Numbered from the stretch's first letter, positions 9,293 to 18,441 are shown. The stretch is DNA of 64,000 bases from Haloferax namakaokahaiae (GCF_042663225.1 NZ_JBHTAA010000005.1:868001-932000), one strand, 5' to 3'. The notes: a model not told the origin generated them from the sequence alone. Numbers and translations are program-made.

Positions 9293-9395
9293 TAGTCCCA
9301 GGCGGATTCGAACCGCCGTCAACGGCTGTCTTCTCGGTACGCATGAACCGTACCAATCCAAAGGCCGTTATGATTGGCCACTACACCATGGGACT
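9293..9395 (-). tRNA. tRNA-Gln(UUG) with anticodon-loop intron
   Basis: On the minus strand the acceptor strands AGTCCCA/TGGGACT pair perfectly, with discriminator A at 9293. The T arm is GGCGG-TTCGAAT-CCGCC. The anticodon stem ACGGC/GCCGT (9322-9326 pairs with 9364-9368) is interrupted after position 37 by about 30 bases (9328-9357). The anticodon is TTG (9359-9361). Removing the intron leaves a 72-base tRNA plus discriminator. Haloarchaea are known to carry introns in tRNA-Trp, elongator tRNA-Met and tRNA-Gln(UUG). The intron should be removed by the splicing endonuclease through a bulge-helix-bulge; CCA is not encoded. Confidence 0.93.
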
Positions 9396-9517
9396 TCACT
9401 TTGCTCGTCCCATGTACCTCGCAATCCATCCGGATTGCTCGACACCATGAGACTGCAACCGATGATTACCCGGTCCCAAATGAAAACGCTTCGATTCGAG
9501 TCGATGCCGGAGGCGGA

Positions 9518-9970
9518 TTAGTCCGCGACTTCCGTCTCGGTCTCTGCTTCGCCGCCGCACACGTCGAGATACTTGCAGGCGTCCGTCTCGGGGTCGAAAC
9601 AGTCGGGACACTCCGAGTTGCGGTCGATAATCGTGTCGAGTCGGTCCGCAATCATCCCGTCGATGACGGGTTCGAGTTCGCGTGCCTCCGCGCGGAACTC
9701 GTCCACTTCGAGGACGTTCGAGAGGAAGCGCTCGATGATGCAGTAGGTCTGGAGGGCATCGCGGGCTTGGACGATGCCGTCGTCGGTGAGGGTGACGCCC
9801 TTGTACTTCTCGTGCTCGGCGAGGCCACGAGATTCGAGTTTGCCGATCATCTCGTTGGCACTCGCCGGACTGACGTCCATCATGTCCGCGAGCGCGCCCG
9901 TCGCCGCCGGGCCATTTTCCATCTGTTGCAGCAGGTAAATCGCTTTGACGTACTGGTCTGCGGTGTTCAT
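9518..9970 (-). CDS. DtxR/SirR-family metal-dependent regulator with C-terminal Cys cluster
   Basis: A 150-residue iron- or manganese-dependent repressor. The winged-helix domain (residues 1-65) has the family's N-terminus (TADQYVKAIYLLQ) and the helix-turn-helix around MMDVSPASANEMIGKLE. A dimerisation domain with metal ligands follows. The last 30 residues hold four cysteines in CPDC-x7-C-x5-C, not needed by classical DtxR proteins and possibly a zinc or Fe-S site. It lacks the FeoA/SH3 domain. It lies 4 bases after a ferritin-like gene on the same strand, so iron storage or redox response is the likely theme. It resembles haloarchaeal Idr/SirR proteins. Confidence 0.88.
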   Translation of the reverse strand: MNTADQYVKAIYLLQQMENGPAATGALADMMDVSPASANEMIGKLESRGLAEHEKYKGVTLTDDGIVQARDALQTYCIIERFLSNVLEVDEFRAEARELEPVIDGMIADRLDTIIDRNSECPDCFDPETDACKYLDVCGGEAETETEVAD

Positions 9971-9974
9971 CGTG

Positions 9975-10475
9975 TTACTCGCGTTCTTCCATGATTTTCG
10001 TCACTTCTTCGACCCCATCGGCTTCCTCGGCGCGAATCTCGGAGAGCGTCGCAATCAGCTCTTCGCGGTCGATGGTGAACTGTGCCTCGCTGGCTTCGAC
10101 TGCTTTGATAACGTCGTCGTAGAACTTGTAGGCCGTCTCCTCGTTACAGAGTTGGTCGTAGAGCACGCCGTCGAAGTCCTCGGGTTTCGTCTGGCCGTAC
10201 TGGGCTTCGACGAGCGCCTCGATTTCCTCGAACGGGATGCTCTCGACGTCGAGACGGTCGATGATGTCTTCGAGTCGGCCGCGGTGTTCGGCGGACTCCT
10301 CTGCGGCGTGTTCGAGCAGCGCTCGAATCTCGTCGTCGAGCGACTCGTCACCCATCGCTTCGTGGTGATGGTAGGCGCGTGCTTCTACCACCTCTTCGAG
10401 GACGATGCCAATCTGCAAGAGACGCGCGAGTTGGTGGTCGGACGTGACCTGATAGCCCACGCTCACGCCAGACAC
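9975..10475 (-). CDS. Ferritin-like (rubrerythrin-type) diiron domain protein
   Basis: A 166-residue four-helix protein. Likely diiron ligands are in EEVVEARAYHH (helix 1), EHAAEESAEH (helix 2, ExxH) and EETAYKFYDDV (helix 3). The helix-4 region reads EIRAEEADGVEE, without the His usually expected, so one ligand is unclear. Probable role in iron storage or oxidative stress. The start is GTG 10475; other in-frame GTG codons lie a few residues downstream. It is cotranscribed with the downstream DtxR-type regulator, so the pair may be autoregulated through the palindrome upstream. Confidence 0.72.
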   Translation of the reverse strand: MSGVSVGYQVTSDHQLARLLQIGIVLEEVVEARAYHHHEAMGDESLDDEIRALLEHAAEESAEHRGRLEDIIDRLDVESIPFEEIEALVEAQYGQTKPEDFDGVLYDQLCNEETAYKFYDDVIKAVEASEAQFTIDREELIATLSEIRAEEADGVEEVTKIMEERE

Positions 10476-10507
10476 CCCTCGTTCAAATACGATACCGACT
10501 GAATCAT

Positions 10508-10524
10508 ACTCAGACCTGAGTCTG
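10508..10524. promoter_or_regulatory. Candidate operator upstream of the ferritin-like/DtxR pair
   Basis: ACTCAG-AC-CTGAGT is a perfect 6+6 inverted repeat (10508-10521), and CAGAC-CTGA-GTCTG (10511-10524) overlaps it. It sits about 35 bases before the GTG start at 10475, just upstream of the likely TATA region. A site for the DtxR-type regulator encoded in the same unit is a natural guess but is not shown by sequence alone. Confidence 0.4.
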
Positions 10525-10560
10525 TAACGGACTTAAGCGGTTCCCCTTTCGGGTTTCGGC

Positions 10561-11685
10561 TCAGACCTCGCCTTCTTCCGGAGCGGGGGGCGCTTCGGCC
10601 ACTCCCCCTTCGGGTTCCGTCGGGTGCGGCCGACGGCCCATCCAGTGATAGGTCCCAATCCGTTCGTAGCCGCCTTCATCGACGATTTTCTCGATTATCG
10701 GTCTCTCTGCTTCGTCGATAGAGACGACGTGTGCGATAATCTGCCCCGGGACGGTAATCGGGTTCGCGGCCATGCCGATGATGAGTCCGGTAAACGGCGC
10801 TTCGACGACGTGTTCTTCGCGTTTGAAGTGGTCGGAGACGGTACAGACCGACTTCCCCTCCTCGACGATTGGATACGGTCCCCAGTTCATATCCACCCAC
10901 CCGCCCGCGTTCGACCGAATCCACCGCTTTTCTTTCGACCCGACGATTCGCTGCCACACGGGTTCGCTCTCGAACTCGGCGTCTATCATGCCGAAGTAGG
11001 CGAACAGGTTGTGCAGGTGGTCGAGTGCCACATCGACCATCACTGGCTGATATCGCTGGGCCTCGCCCATCTCCACGGTAATCGTCGGAATGCCGTTCTC
11101 CGAGGCGATACGGCGCATCATTCCCTTCGACCCCGCCCCGTCGAGGACGACCGCCGAGAGGAATGCGTTTGCCACCTCTGCGACTGCGGGGTCGCTCATG
11201 TCCGCTCGCGTGTGGAAGATAGTCACCTTGTTTCGCGTCGAGGTGTGGAAGTCCACACCCATATCGCAGTTGGAGATAAAGCGGTCGTAGATGACCTTCG
11301 CAATCTGCTGGCCTTCGTTGCCGTCTTCTCTCCCCGGGAACGCCCGGTTCAGGTCGCGGTCGTAAATCGGCAGGTAGCGCATGTGCGCGCGGTACCCCGG
11401 CACGTTGAGAACGTGCAGACAGACGATGGTCCCCGAGAGTTCCTGTGGGTCGTAGCGGTCCGCGACCTCTTGGACGACCTTGACACCGTTGACTTCGTCC
11501 CCGTGCATCGCTGCACTGACGAACACTTTCGGACCCGCGTGGACCCCGTTGATGATCGTCACCGGAATCTCTATCGGGTCACCGAGATAGGACTCACCGA
11601 CCTCGTACATGATGTGTCGTTTCTCACCGGGTCGAACCTCGGCGTCGTAGCGGAATGCCTCTCCATCGTTGCTGTTGGTTGCCAT
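10561..11685 (-). CDS. Succinylglutamate desuccinylase/aspartoacylase family protein
   Basis: A 374-residue zinc carboxypeptidase-like amidohydrolase (M14 fold, AstE/AspA family). The zinc-binding motif AAMHGDEVNG appears near residue 54 and a downstream metal His in GVDFHTSTR. The C-terminal half has the beta-domain of the family and ends in a Pro/Glu-rich tail. The substrate, an N-acyl amino acid or similar amide, is not predictable. I chose ATG 11685 because the sequence upstream reads like non-coding AT-rich DNA with a typical promoter rather than haloarchaeal protein. Confidence 0.85.
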   Translation of the reverse strand: MATNSNDGEAFRYDAEVRPGEKRHIMYEVGESYLGDPIEIPVTIINGVHAGPKVFVSAAMHGDEVNGVKVVQEVADRYDPQELSGTIVCLHVLNVPGYRAHMRYLPIYDRDLNRAFPGREDGNEGQQIAKVIYDRFISNCDMGVDFHTSTRNKVTIFHTRADMSDPAVAEVANAFLSAVVLDGAGSKGMMRRIASENGIPTITVEMGEAQRYQPVMVDVALDHLHNLFAYFGMIDAEFESEPVWQRIVGSKEKRWIRSNAGGWVDMNWGPYPIVEEGKSVCTVSDHFKREEHVVEAPFTGLIIGMAANPITVPGQIIAHVVSIDEAERPIIEKIVDEGGYERIGTYHWMGRRPHPTEPEGGVAEAPPAPEEGEV

Positions 11686-11878
11686 CGTGTTTCTCCGAAT
11701 GCAGGTAGTACGCTGACAGCGAGCAAAACCATTAGCAATCAGACAGTTTCGTGACTGACTGAATCGCGTGATGTTCAGAGAGACGAGAACAGTGAAAGAG
11801 AGCACACCGGGTTAGCGTTTCCACTCGTACGGCCGAGTACAGGAGTCTGTAAAAACGGAAAACCGCGTAACAGCGCGC

Positions 11879-13090
11879 TTAGTGCAGGCGCGCGGCGATG
11901 AGTTCTTCGAGGTCCTCGCGGAACTCGTCCACGTCGATTTCTTCGAGGACGGGGACGAAGAAGCCCTCCACGAGCATGTTGCGTGCCTGCCGTTCGGGGA
12001 TGGACCGAGAGACCATGTAGAAGAGGTCCTCTTTGTCCACCTGACCGACCGAGGCGGCGTGGGACGCTTCGGTGTCGTGGTTGTGGATGATGAGCTTCGG
12101 CGACGCGTCTGCCTCCGATTCGTCGGAGAGCATCAGCGTGTTCTCGCGCTGGTAGGAGTTGGTGCGCCAGGCGTCGCGGCCGACGTTCTGGACGCCCTCG
12201 TAGACCGAACGCGCCTCTTCGTCGAGGACGCCGCGGGTGACGAGGTCCGCCATCGTGTTCTCGGCGTTGTGCCAGACACGGGCGTTCACGTCGAGGTGCT
12301 GGTCGCCGTGACCGAAGAACGCACCGACGATTTTCGTCTCCGAACCTTCGCCGTTGAGTTCGGTCTCGATGTCGCTGCGGGTGAGACGCGACCCGAGGTT
12401 GCCCTCGATCCAGTTGACCGTCGAGTGGTTCGCAGTGATACCGCGCTTGAGCGAGTACGTATAGGAGTCCTCGGCGAGGTTCTGGAGCGACCCGTACTGG
12501 ACGTACGAGTTCTCGCCCGCATCGACCTCGACGAGGTTCGAGAAGTACCGCGCGTCGTCGCCCGAACTCTCGCCGGACTCGATGCCTTCGAGGATGGTCA
12601 CGGACGACGACTCCTCGGTGACGACGAGCGTGTGGCTGAAGAGCGACCGAGAGTTCATCTCGGCGCGAATCTTCACGTCCTCTGCGTTGACGCCCTCGGG
12701 GACGTAGATGAACGTACCCGTGGTGAAGAGGGCCGCAGAGAGTGCCGTCAGGTAGTTCGTTTCGAGGTCAACGACGGAGCCGAAGCGCTCCTCGATGAGG
12801 TCGCCGTACTCGTCGAGCGCCTCCGTGAAGGGGAGGACGACGACGTCGTCGGGTGCCTCACGAGTCGTCTCGTCGGACTGGTTGAGGGGGTCCACGAGCG
12901 ACTCGAAGTCGAGGGCTTCGAGGTTCGTCCAGCGACGGCCCGGCGTCTGGATGACGTTGGGCAGTTCGAGGTCGTCGAGCGCCGACAGCGCGTCGAGACG
13001 TGTTTCGAGGAGCCACTCGGGCTCGTCCCGTGCGTCCGAAATCTCTCGTACTGTCTCTGCGGACAGGTTTGCGGGAAGTTGTGCGCTCAT
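11879..13090 (-). CDS. sufD: Fe-S cluster assembly protein SufD
   Basis: A 403-residue right-handed beta-helix scaffold that partners SufB and SufC in building Fe-S clusters. The SufB/SufD core domain runs over about residues 130-370, including the conserved H-D-T-E-A-S-H-A-A-S-V-G-Q segment and the C-terminal helices (MVSRSIPERQARNMLVEGF). It starts 3 bases after sufB stops, so the genes are surely cotranscribed. A 193-base non-coding stretch separates its end from the next gene. Confidence 0.95.
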   Translation of the reverse strand: MSAQLPANLSAETVREISDARDEPEWLLETRLDALSALDDLELPNVIQTPGRRWTNLEALDFESLVDPLNQSDETTREAPDDVVVLPFTEALDEYGDLIEERFGSVVDLETNYLTALSAALFTTGTFIYVPEGVNAEDVKIRAEMNSRSLFSHTLVVTEESSSVTILEGIESGESSGDDARYFSNLVEVDAGENSYVQYGSLQNLAEDSYTYSLKRGITANHSTVNWIEGNLGSRLTRSDIETELNGEGSETKIVGAFFGHGDQHLDVNARVWHNAENTMADLVTRGVLDEEARSVYEGVQNVGRDAWRTNSYQRENTLMLSDESEADASPKLIIHNHDTEASHAASVGQVDKEDLFYMVSRSIPERQARNMLVEGFFVPVLEEIDVDEFREDLEELIAARLH

Positions 13091-13093
13091 TGG

Positions 13094-14524
13094 TTATCCG
13101 AGGCTACCCTCCATTTCGAGTTCCACGAGTCGGTTGAGTTCGACTGCGTACTCGATAGGCAGTTCCTCCGTGATGGGTTCGATGAACCCGGAGACGATCA
13201 TCTGCTTCGCGTCGTCGTCGTCGAGGCCGCGCGATTGGAGGTAGAAGATGTCTTCGTCTCCAATCTTGCCGACGGTCGCCTCGTGGGCGACGTCAACTTG
13301 GGACTCGTTGATCTCCATGTACGGCATCGTGTCCGAGGTGGACTCGTTGTCGAACATCAGCGCGTCACACTCGACGGCCGTCGAGGAGTTCGTCGCGCCG
13401 TTGGCGATGTGGACGAGTCCGCGGTAGTTGGTGCGGCCGCCGTCCTTCGAGATGGACTTGGACTCGATGGTCGATTTCGTCTCGGGGGCGTTGTGGTAGA
13501 CCTTCGCACCGGTGTCGATGTTCTGGCCTTCACCCGCGAACGCGATGGTGATGTGGTTGTCGGATGCGCCGCGGCCCTTGAGAATCGAGGCCGGGTAGAG
13601 CATCGTCGCCTTCGACCCCATGGAGCCGGAAATCCACTCCATGCGACCGTTCTTCTCGACGATGGCGCGCTTCGTGTTCAGGTTGTACGTGTTCTTCGAC
13701 CAGTTCTGGACGGTCGAGTACTGGACGTGCGCGTCCTCGCCGACGAACACTTCGACGCCGCCGGAGTGGAGGTTGAACGCCGAGTACTTCGGCGCGGAAC
13801 AGCCCTCGATGTAGTGGACTTCGGAGCCACTTTCGGCGACGATGAGCGTGTGCTCGAACTGGCCCATGCCCTCGGAGTTCATGCGGAAGTACGCCTGTAC
13901 CGGCATATCGACCGTCGTATCTTCGGGGACGTAGACGAACGACCCGCCGGACCAAATCGCGCCGTGGAGCGCGGCGAACTTGTTGTCGCTCGGGGGGACG
14001 CACTTCGTCATGAAGTACTCCTTGACGATGTCTTCGTGTTCCTGGACCGCTTGGTCCATGTTCATGAAGACGACGCCTTTCTCTTCCCAGCGCTCCTGCA
14101 TGTTCTGGTAGACGACTTCGGACTCGTACTGGGCACCGACGCCGGAGAGGGCGTTCTTCTCGGCTTCCGGGATTCCCAGTTTGTCGAACGTATCCTTGAT
14201 GTCGTCCGGCAGGTCGCGCCAGTCATCGACGCCGCCGCGGACGTCCACGTCGGGTCGGATGTACGGCACGATTTCGTTTACGTCAACCTCGGAGAGGTCG
14301 GGCTGGCCGGGCCAGTCGGTTGGCATCGGCATCTTCTGGAACTGCTTCAGGGCGCGGAGACGCCGCTGGAGCATCCATTCGGGTTCGTCTTTGTCTTCGG
14401 AGATGACGCGGATGGTCTCTTCGGTGAGACCCTTGTCGGCCGCGAAGGCGGACTTCTGCTCCTTCTTGAACTCGAAGCGAGCTTCCGTGTCTGTCTCTTT
14501 GAGGTGGTCTTGATCGGAACTCAT
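13094..14524 (-). CDS. sufB: Fe-S cluster assembly protein SufB
   Basis: A 476-residue scaffold subunit of the SufBCD complex, of typical SufB length. The N-terminal helical region is followed by the beta-helix core with KCVPPSDNKFAALHGA and the conserved EGCSAPKYS and HEATVGKIGDEDIFYLQSRG segments. CSAP supplies a Cys that in other SufB proteins lies near the cluster assembly surface. It is followed immediately by sufD. The cysteine desulfurase partner (SufS) is not in this window. Confidence 0.96.
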   Translation of the reverse strand: MSSDQDHLKETDTEARFEFKKEQKSAFAADKGLTEETIRVISEDKDEPEWMLQRRLRALKQFQKMPMPTDWPGQPDLSEVDVNEIVPYIRPDVDVRGGVDDWRDLPDDIKDTFDKLGIPEAEKNALSGVGAQYESEVVYQNMQERWEEKGVVFMNMDQAVQEHEDIVKEYFMTKCVPPSDNKFAALHGAIWSGGSFVYVPEDTTVDMPVQAYFRMNSEGMGQFEHTLIVAESGSEVHYIEGCSAPKYSAFNLHSGGVEVFVGEDAHVQYSTVQNWSKNTYNLNTKRAIVEKNGRMEWISGSMGSKATMLYPASILKGRGASDNHITIAFAGEGQNIDTGAKVYHNAPETKSTIESKSISKDGGRTNYRGLVHIANGATNSSTAVECDALMFDNESTSDTMPYMEINESQVDVAHEATVGKIGDEDIFYLQSRGLDDDDAKQMIVSGFIEPITEELPIEYAVELNRLVELEMEGSLG

Positions 14525-14542
14525 GGTGTTGTGTAGGGGTGG

Positions 14543-15448
14543 TTACGCGGTCTCGTAGACTTCCTCGCGGACCCAGTCGTAGCCCTTGTCTTCGAGCTCG
14601 GCCGCGAGGCTTGCGTCGCCGCTCTTGACGACTTTACCGTCGAGCATGATGTGGACGTGGTCCGGCTCGACGTATTCGAGGATGCGCTGGTAGTGGGTGA
14701 TCTGGAGGATACCCGTGCCCTGCTCGTCGCGGAGGGCGTTGATGCCCTTCGAGACGTCTTGCAGGCGGTCGATGTCGAGACCGGAGTCGATCTCGTCGAG
14801 CACGGCGATGGACGGTTCGAGGATGGCGGCCTGCAGCACTTCGTTCTGCTTTTTCTCACCGCCGGAGAAGCCGGCGTTGAGGTAGCGCTGCATGAACTTC
14901 TCGTCCATGTCGAGCAGGTCCATCTTCTCCTTGAGGAGCTTCTGGAACTCTGCGACGCCGATTTCGCCCTCATCGACAGGACCGGCCATCGGCGACGGAA
15001 CTTCCTCGTCTGCTGCTTCTTCTTCGGCCTCGTCTTCGCCGAAGAGGAGTTCTTCGCGCTCGTCGAGCTTCGCGTTGAGCGCGGTACGGAGGAAGTTCGT
15101 CATCGTGACGCCCTCGATCTCCGCGGGGTACTGGAAGCCGAGGAAGATGCCGAGCGCGGCGCGCTCGTTCGGTTCCAGTTCCAGAAGGTTCCACGTGCGA
15201 GCGTCTTCCGGAATGTCGATATCGCCGAAGTCACCGTCTTCGAGGTGGAGAAGAATCTCGCCGTCGGTCACTTCGTAGGCCGGGTGGCCTGCGATTACCT
15301 TGGAGGTGGTCGATTTACCGGACCCGTTCGGCCCCATCAGGGCGTGGATTTCGCCGGAACGGACTTCCAAATCGACTCCTCGCAGAATCTGCTCACCGTC
15401 TTCCTCCGCGACTCGTGCGTGGAGGTTTGTAATCTCGAGAGTTGCCAT
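14543..15448 (-). CDS. sufC: Fe-S cluster assembly ATPase SufC
   Basis: A 301-residue ABC-type ATPase that drives the SufBCD scaffold. Walker A is GPNGSGKST, the signature is FSGGEKKQNE and Walker B with the catalytic Glu is AVLDEIDSGLD. Compared with bacterial SufC (about 250 residues) it carries an acidic insert around residues 136-158 (EDEAEEEAADEEV), a haloarchaeal adaptation. It is the first gene of the sufC-sufB-sufD unit. A minus-strand TATA-like ggtataac lies about 40 bases upstream. Confidence 0.96.
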   Translation of the reverse strand: MATLEITNLHARVAEEDGEQILRGVDLEVRSGEIHALMGPNGSGKSTTSKVIAGHPAYEVTDGEILLHLEDGDFGDIDIPEDARTWNLLELEPNERAALGIFLGFQYPAEIEGVTMTNFLRTALNAKLDEREELLFGEDEAEEEAADEEVPSPMAGPVDEGEIGVAEFQKLLKEKMDLLDMDEKFMQRYLNAGFSGGEKKQNEVLQAAILEPSIAVLDEIDSGLDIDRLQDVSKGINALRDEQGTGILQITHYQRILEYVEPDHVHIMLDGKVVKSGDASLAAELEDKGYDWVREEVYETA

Positions 15449-15485
15449 CGTTGGTTCGTTGCCTCGTACTCGAAGCCTGGGGAGT

Positions 15486-15493
15486 TATACCCA
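15486..15493 (-). promoter_or_regulatory. Probable TATA box of the suf operon
   Basis: On the minus strand GGTATAAC lies roughly 40 bases before the sufC ATG at 15448 in an otherwise GC-rich context, leaving a short 5' leader. The rest of 15494-15660 is moderately AT-rich and holds no gene that I can support. Confidence 0.4.
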
Positions 15494-15660
15494 TAATGCT
15501 TGCGCATTTACCCCCGGTCCTTTTTCGAGAACAAAAATTTGTTTTCAGAACGAGAAAGAAAGAGACCGGGCGGCGAGAGAAATCGAACTGTTCGGGAAGC
15601 TAGTTCGAACCACAAATACTGCGAAAATCGGAAGTTACGGTCCGCGAACGGACCGGATGT

Positions 15661-18360
15661 TCACATGAAGCTGCCGAGTCCCGTCTGTTGTTGGCCGCTT
15701 TTCACCTCGTCCCACGACATTCCGAGGGCCTCGATGATACGCGAAATCGGGCCTTCCAGCGTCTTTTCGAGCATGACGTCCCACGCGACCTCGAACGCTT
15801 CGGGCACCTGGTCGGCGTACTCGAAGCAGATGACGTCGGGGTCGCGCTTGAACTCGCGGTAGAGGTCGTCCTGCTGCGGGTCGAACGTCCCGCTCGACTC
15901 CAACTCGCGGAACCACGTCGGGTGGACTTTTGCGAGGTAGAGTCGCTTCGGTTTCGACCCCCGGCCGAAGTTCGTCCCCAAGAACGCGTTGGCGTACATC
16001 GCCCCGCGGACGTGCGCGGTAGCCGTATCGTACGCCGAGAGGCGCTTGCCGATACCGCCCGGAATTCCGATTTCCTCGAGCGGGAGGTCACCGGCCTGGA
16101 AGTCGGTGATGATGTCGTGGAGGTACTCTTTGATGACCTCGGTGTCCTCACCGTGGACGATTTGCTCGATGACCGTCTTCTGGACCTCTTTCGTGATTTG
16201 GGCGATGTCAGACCGCTTGTACTCGAAGCCGGTGATGTCGATGTCGTCTACGTCTTTGCCCTCCTTCCAGACGATGTGACCCGCGTAGCGTTTCTTCTTG
16301 CCGGCTTGGAAGAACCGCCGGTAGAGTTTCTCGAACTCGATTTGGAAGCGGTGTTCTTCGGCGTCGAGTTCGTCGCGCGCGAAGTCGTCGTAGGCGGCGT
16401 TGATTCGCTCTTCTATCTCGAACGACTGTTCGATTGCCTCTTCTTTCGTCACGTCGGGACCGAGCGCGAGCATCACGGAGTCGGTGTCGCCGTAGGCGAC
16501 AGAGTAGCCCAACTCACTCGCTTGCCGGTCGGTGAAGTTGATGACCTCGCGGCCGGTTGCGGTGACCGCCGCGCCCATCTCCTTGTCGTAGAGGCGGAAG
16601 CGGTCCCAGCCCAGCACGCCATAGAGGGAGTTCATGATGACCTTCACCGCGGCCTGCTGGCGGTCGAACTGGTCGTACTCGGGGCTTCCCGGCGCGTGCT
16701 CGTTGCGCAGGCTCTTCTTCTCGTCGCGCTCGCCGAGGAGTTCGTCCACCATCTCCCGGATGATGCCGTCCGGTTCTTTTCTGAAGTGCGTCCCGTTCGG
16801 TGCGCGGAACATCTCGCCGTCGTACTCCTCGGGGTCAACTTTCGTCTCGGGCGACGCGTTGATGGTCACCATACACATCGGGTACAGCGACTTCAGGTCG
16901 AGCACCGTGACGTTCTCTTTGACGCCCGTGATGGGGTCGAAGACGGCACCACCCTCGTAGTCTTCCGACTCCTGTTGGCCCTTCGAGGGGAGCGCGAACT
17001 CGCCGTAGACCTTGTGGAGCACGTAGATGTCCACCGTGTCGCCGGGCGTCGGCGCGTCTTCGAGCTTACACCCGACGAACGAGCGCACCTCGTCCCAGAA
17101 GGCGATGATGTCCTGCTTGCGGTCGATTTCGACACACAACTCCACGTCGCGCAGGTTGTATTCGAGCAGGCGCTTGGGGTCCTGTTCCCACAGGTCGCCG
17201 ATGTCGCCCGAGTAGCGCTCTTTGCCAACGTCGAGTTCGAGTTCGCCCACCGCGTCCAGTCGGTACGATTCGAGTTCGGTGAACTGGGTTCGCTTGTAGG
17301 CGTAGAGCAGGTCGAAGACGACGCGGCCCTTGATGTCCGGGCCGCCCCAGCCACTTCGCCACACCTCGCCCAGTCGAGACATGCGGTCCGAATCGAGGTC
17401 GTAGTCCGAACCGGGGTTGAGTTCGTCTAACCGGTCGAGGAAGTACGGCGCGTCGAAGTCGTCGAAGTTCCAGCCGGTGAGCACGTCGGGGTTCGTCCGC
17501 TCGATGTACGTGAGGAAGGCGTCGAGCATCGCGTCCTCGCCGTCGAACGTGCGGATATCGACCGACGCGTCGTCGCGGAGGTAGTCGTAGTCGGGGAACT
17601 CCTCGGGCCGTTTGCCCTCGCCGTCGGGGGCGACGGCGTGCCAGACGATGTACTCGTCGTCGTAGGAGTCGTGCGAGGTAAGACAGATAATCGGCTCCTC
17701 GCCGTCTTCGGGGAAGCCGTTGCGGTCGTTGACCTCGATGTCGAAGGTGTTGACGCGGAGGTTCGCATCGACCGCCGTCGCTTCGATTTCCTCGTGGTGG
17801 ATTTGAATCGTGCCGTCGTCGAGGCGGCGCGCGGGGACGCGAACGCCCTGTTTGATGTCCTTGTCGATGAGCAGGCGATTCGGAAAGAGGATGTCGGCTT
17901 CGTAGTGGTCGAACTCGTCGCGTATCTGGCCGACGTCCCGCGGGGTTCGCGTGCAGATTTTCGTCAGGTCCTCGCCGCGGATACTCGCGTAGCCGTCTTC
18001 GGTCTTCGTGATGACCTCCTTGTCGAGCACGTCGTCGTCCAGCGACTCGGTGGGCGCGTAGAAGTACGGCTCAAAGCCGAGTACGCGGACGTGCTCGGGC
18101 GTGTCGTCGGGAGTACGGCCGAAGACGTGGAGCACCGGGTACTCACTCCGGCCGGACCCTTCGATGGTGTAATCGACCTGCGTGATGGCGAGTTCGACGG
18201 AGCCATCTGCGTCGGGGAATTTGATATCGTTCGTATCGATAACGTCCGAGACGTACTGACTCCCGTTGCCAGCGACGAAGGCGGCCTCCTCGTCGGGGCG
18301 GCCCTCGCCCGCGGCATCGTCGTCGGCCCCTCCGAAGTCGGCCAAACCCGTCTGCGTCAT
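15661..18360 (-). CDS. polB1: DNA polymerase family B, PolB1
   Basis: An 899-residue replicative polymerase. 3'-5' exonuclease motifs: TFDIEVND (ExoI), NFDDFDAPYF (ExoII), YNLRDVEL (ExoIII). Polymerase motifs: DLKSLYP (A), KVIMNSLYG (B), YGDTDSVM (C). All three motifs where inteins commonly insert in archaeal PolB are uninterrupted. I place the start at ATG 18360 (MTQTGLADFGG); an in-frame ATG 72 bases upstream would add a poorly conserved leader and run into the promoter/operator region. It is divergent from a small gene at 18465. Confidence 0.96.
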   Translation of the reverse strand: MTQTGLADFGGADDDAAGEGRPDEEAAFVAGNGSQYVSDVIDTNDIKFPDADGSVELAITQVDYTIEGSGRSEYPVLHVFGRTPDDTPEHVRVLGFEPYFYAPTESLDDDVLDKEVITKTEDGYASIRGEDLTKICTRTPRDVGQIRDEFDHYEADILFPNRLLIDKDIKQGVRVPARRLDDGTIQIHHEEIEATAVDANLRVNTFDIEVNDRNGFPEDGEEPIICLTSHDSYDDEYIVWHAVAPDGEGKRPEEFPDYDYLRDDASVDIRTFDGEDAMLDAFLTYIERTNPDVLTGWNFDDFDAPYFLDRLDELNPGSDYDLDSDRMSRLGEVWRSGWGGPDIKGRVVFDLLYAYKRTQFTELESYRLDAVGELELDVGKERYSGDIGDLWEQDPKRLLEYNLRDVELCVEIDRKQDIIAFWDEVRSFVGCKLEDAPTPGDTVDIYVLHKVYGEFALPSKGQQESEDYEGGAVFDPITGVKENVTVLDLKSLYPMCMVTINASPETKVDPEEYDGEMFRAPNGTHFRKEPDGIIREMVDELLGERDEKKSLRNEHAPGSPEYDQFDRQQAAVKVIMNSLYGVLGWDRFRLYDKEMGAAVTATGREVINFTDRQASELGYSVAYGDTDSVMLALGPDVTKEEAIEQSFEIEERINAAYDDFARDELDAEEHRFQIEFEKLYRRFFQAGKKKRYAGHIVWKEGKDVDDIDITGFEYKRSDIAQITKEVQKTVIEQIVHGEDTEVIKEYLHDIITDFQAGDLPLEEIGIPGGIGKRLSAYDTATAHVRGAMYANAFLGTNFGRGSKPKRLYLAKVHPTWFRELESSGTFDPQQDDLYREFKRDPDVICFEYADQVPEAFEVAWDVMLEKTLEGPISRIIEALGMSWDEVKSGQQQTGLGSFM

Positions 18361-18441
18361 TGCCGATGCTTCGGTATCGGCGGTAAAAACCCCGGCGTTT
18401 CTGTAGGCCATCCGAAATCCACGGAAAGACATTTACCCTGG

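Noticed and set aside
11882..14536. 884-residue open frame antisense to sufB and sufD
   Set aside because: Shadow of two well-supported genes; composition (Val/Asp/Arg/Gly) is artefactual.
15494..15660. Small open frames between polB1 and sufC
   Set aside because: None has typical codon use; the region looks like promoter and 3' untranslated DNA.
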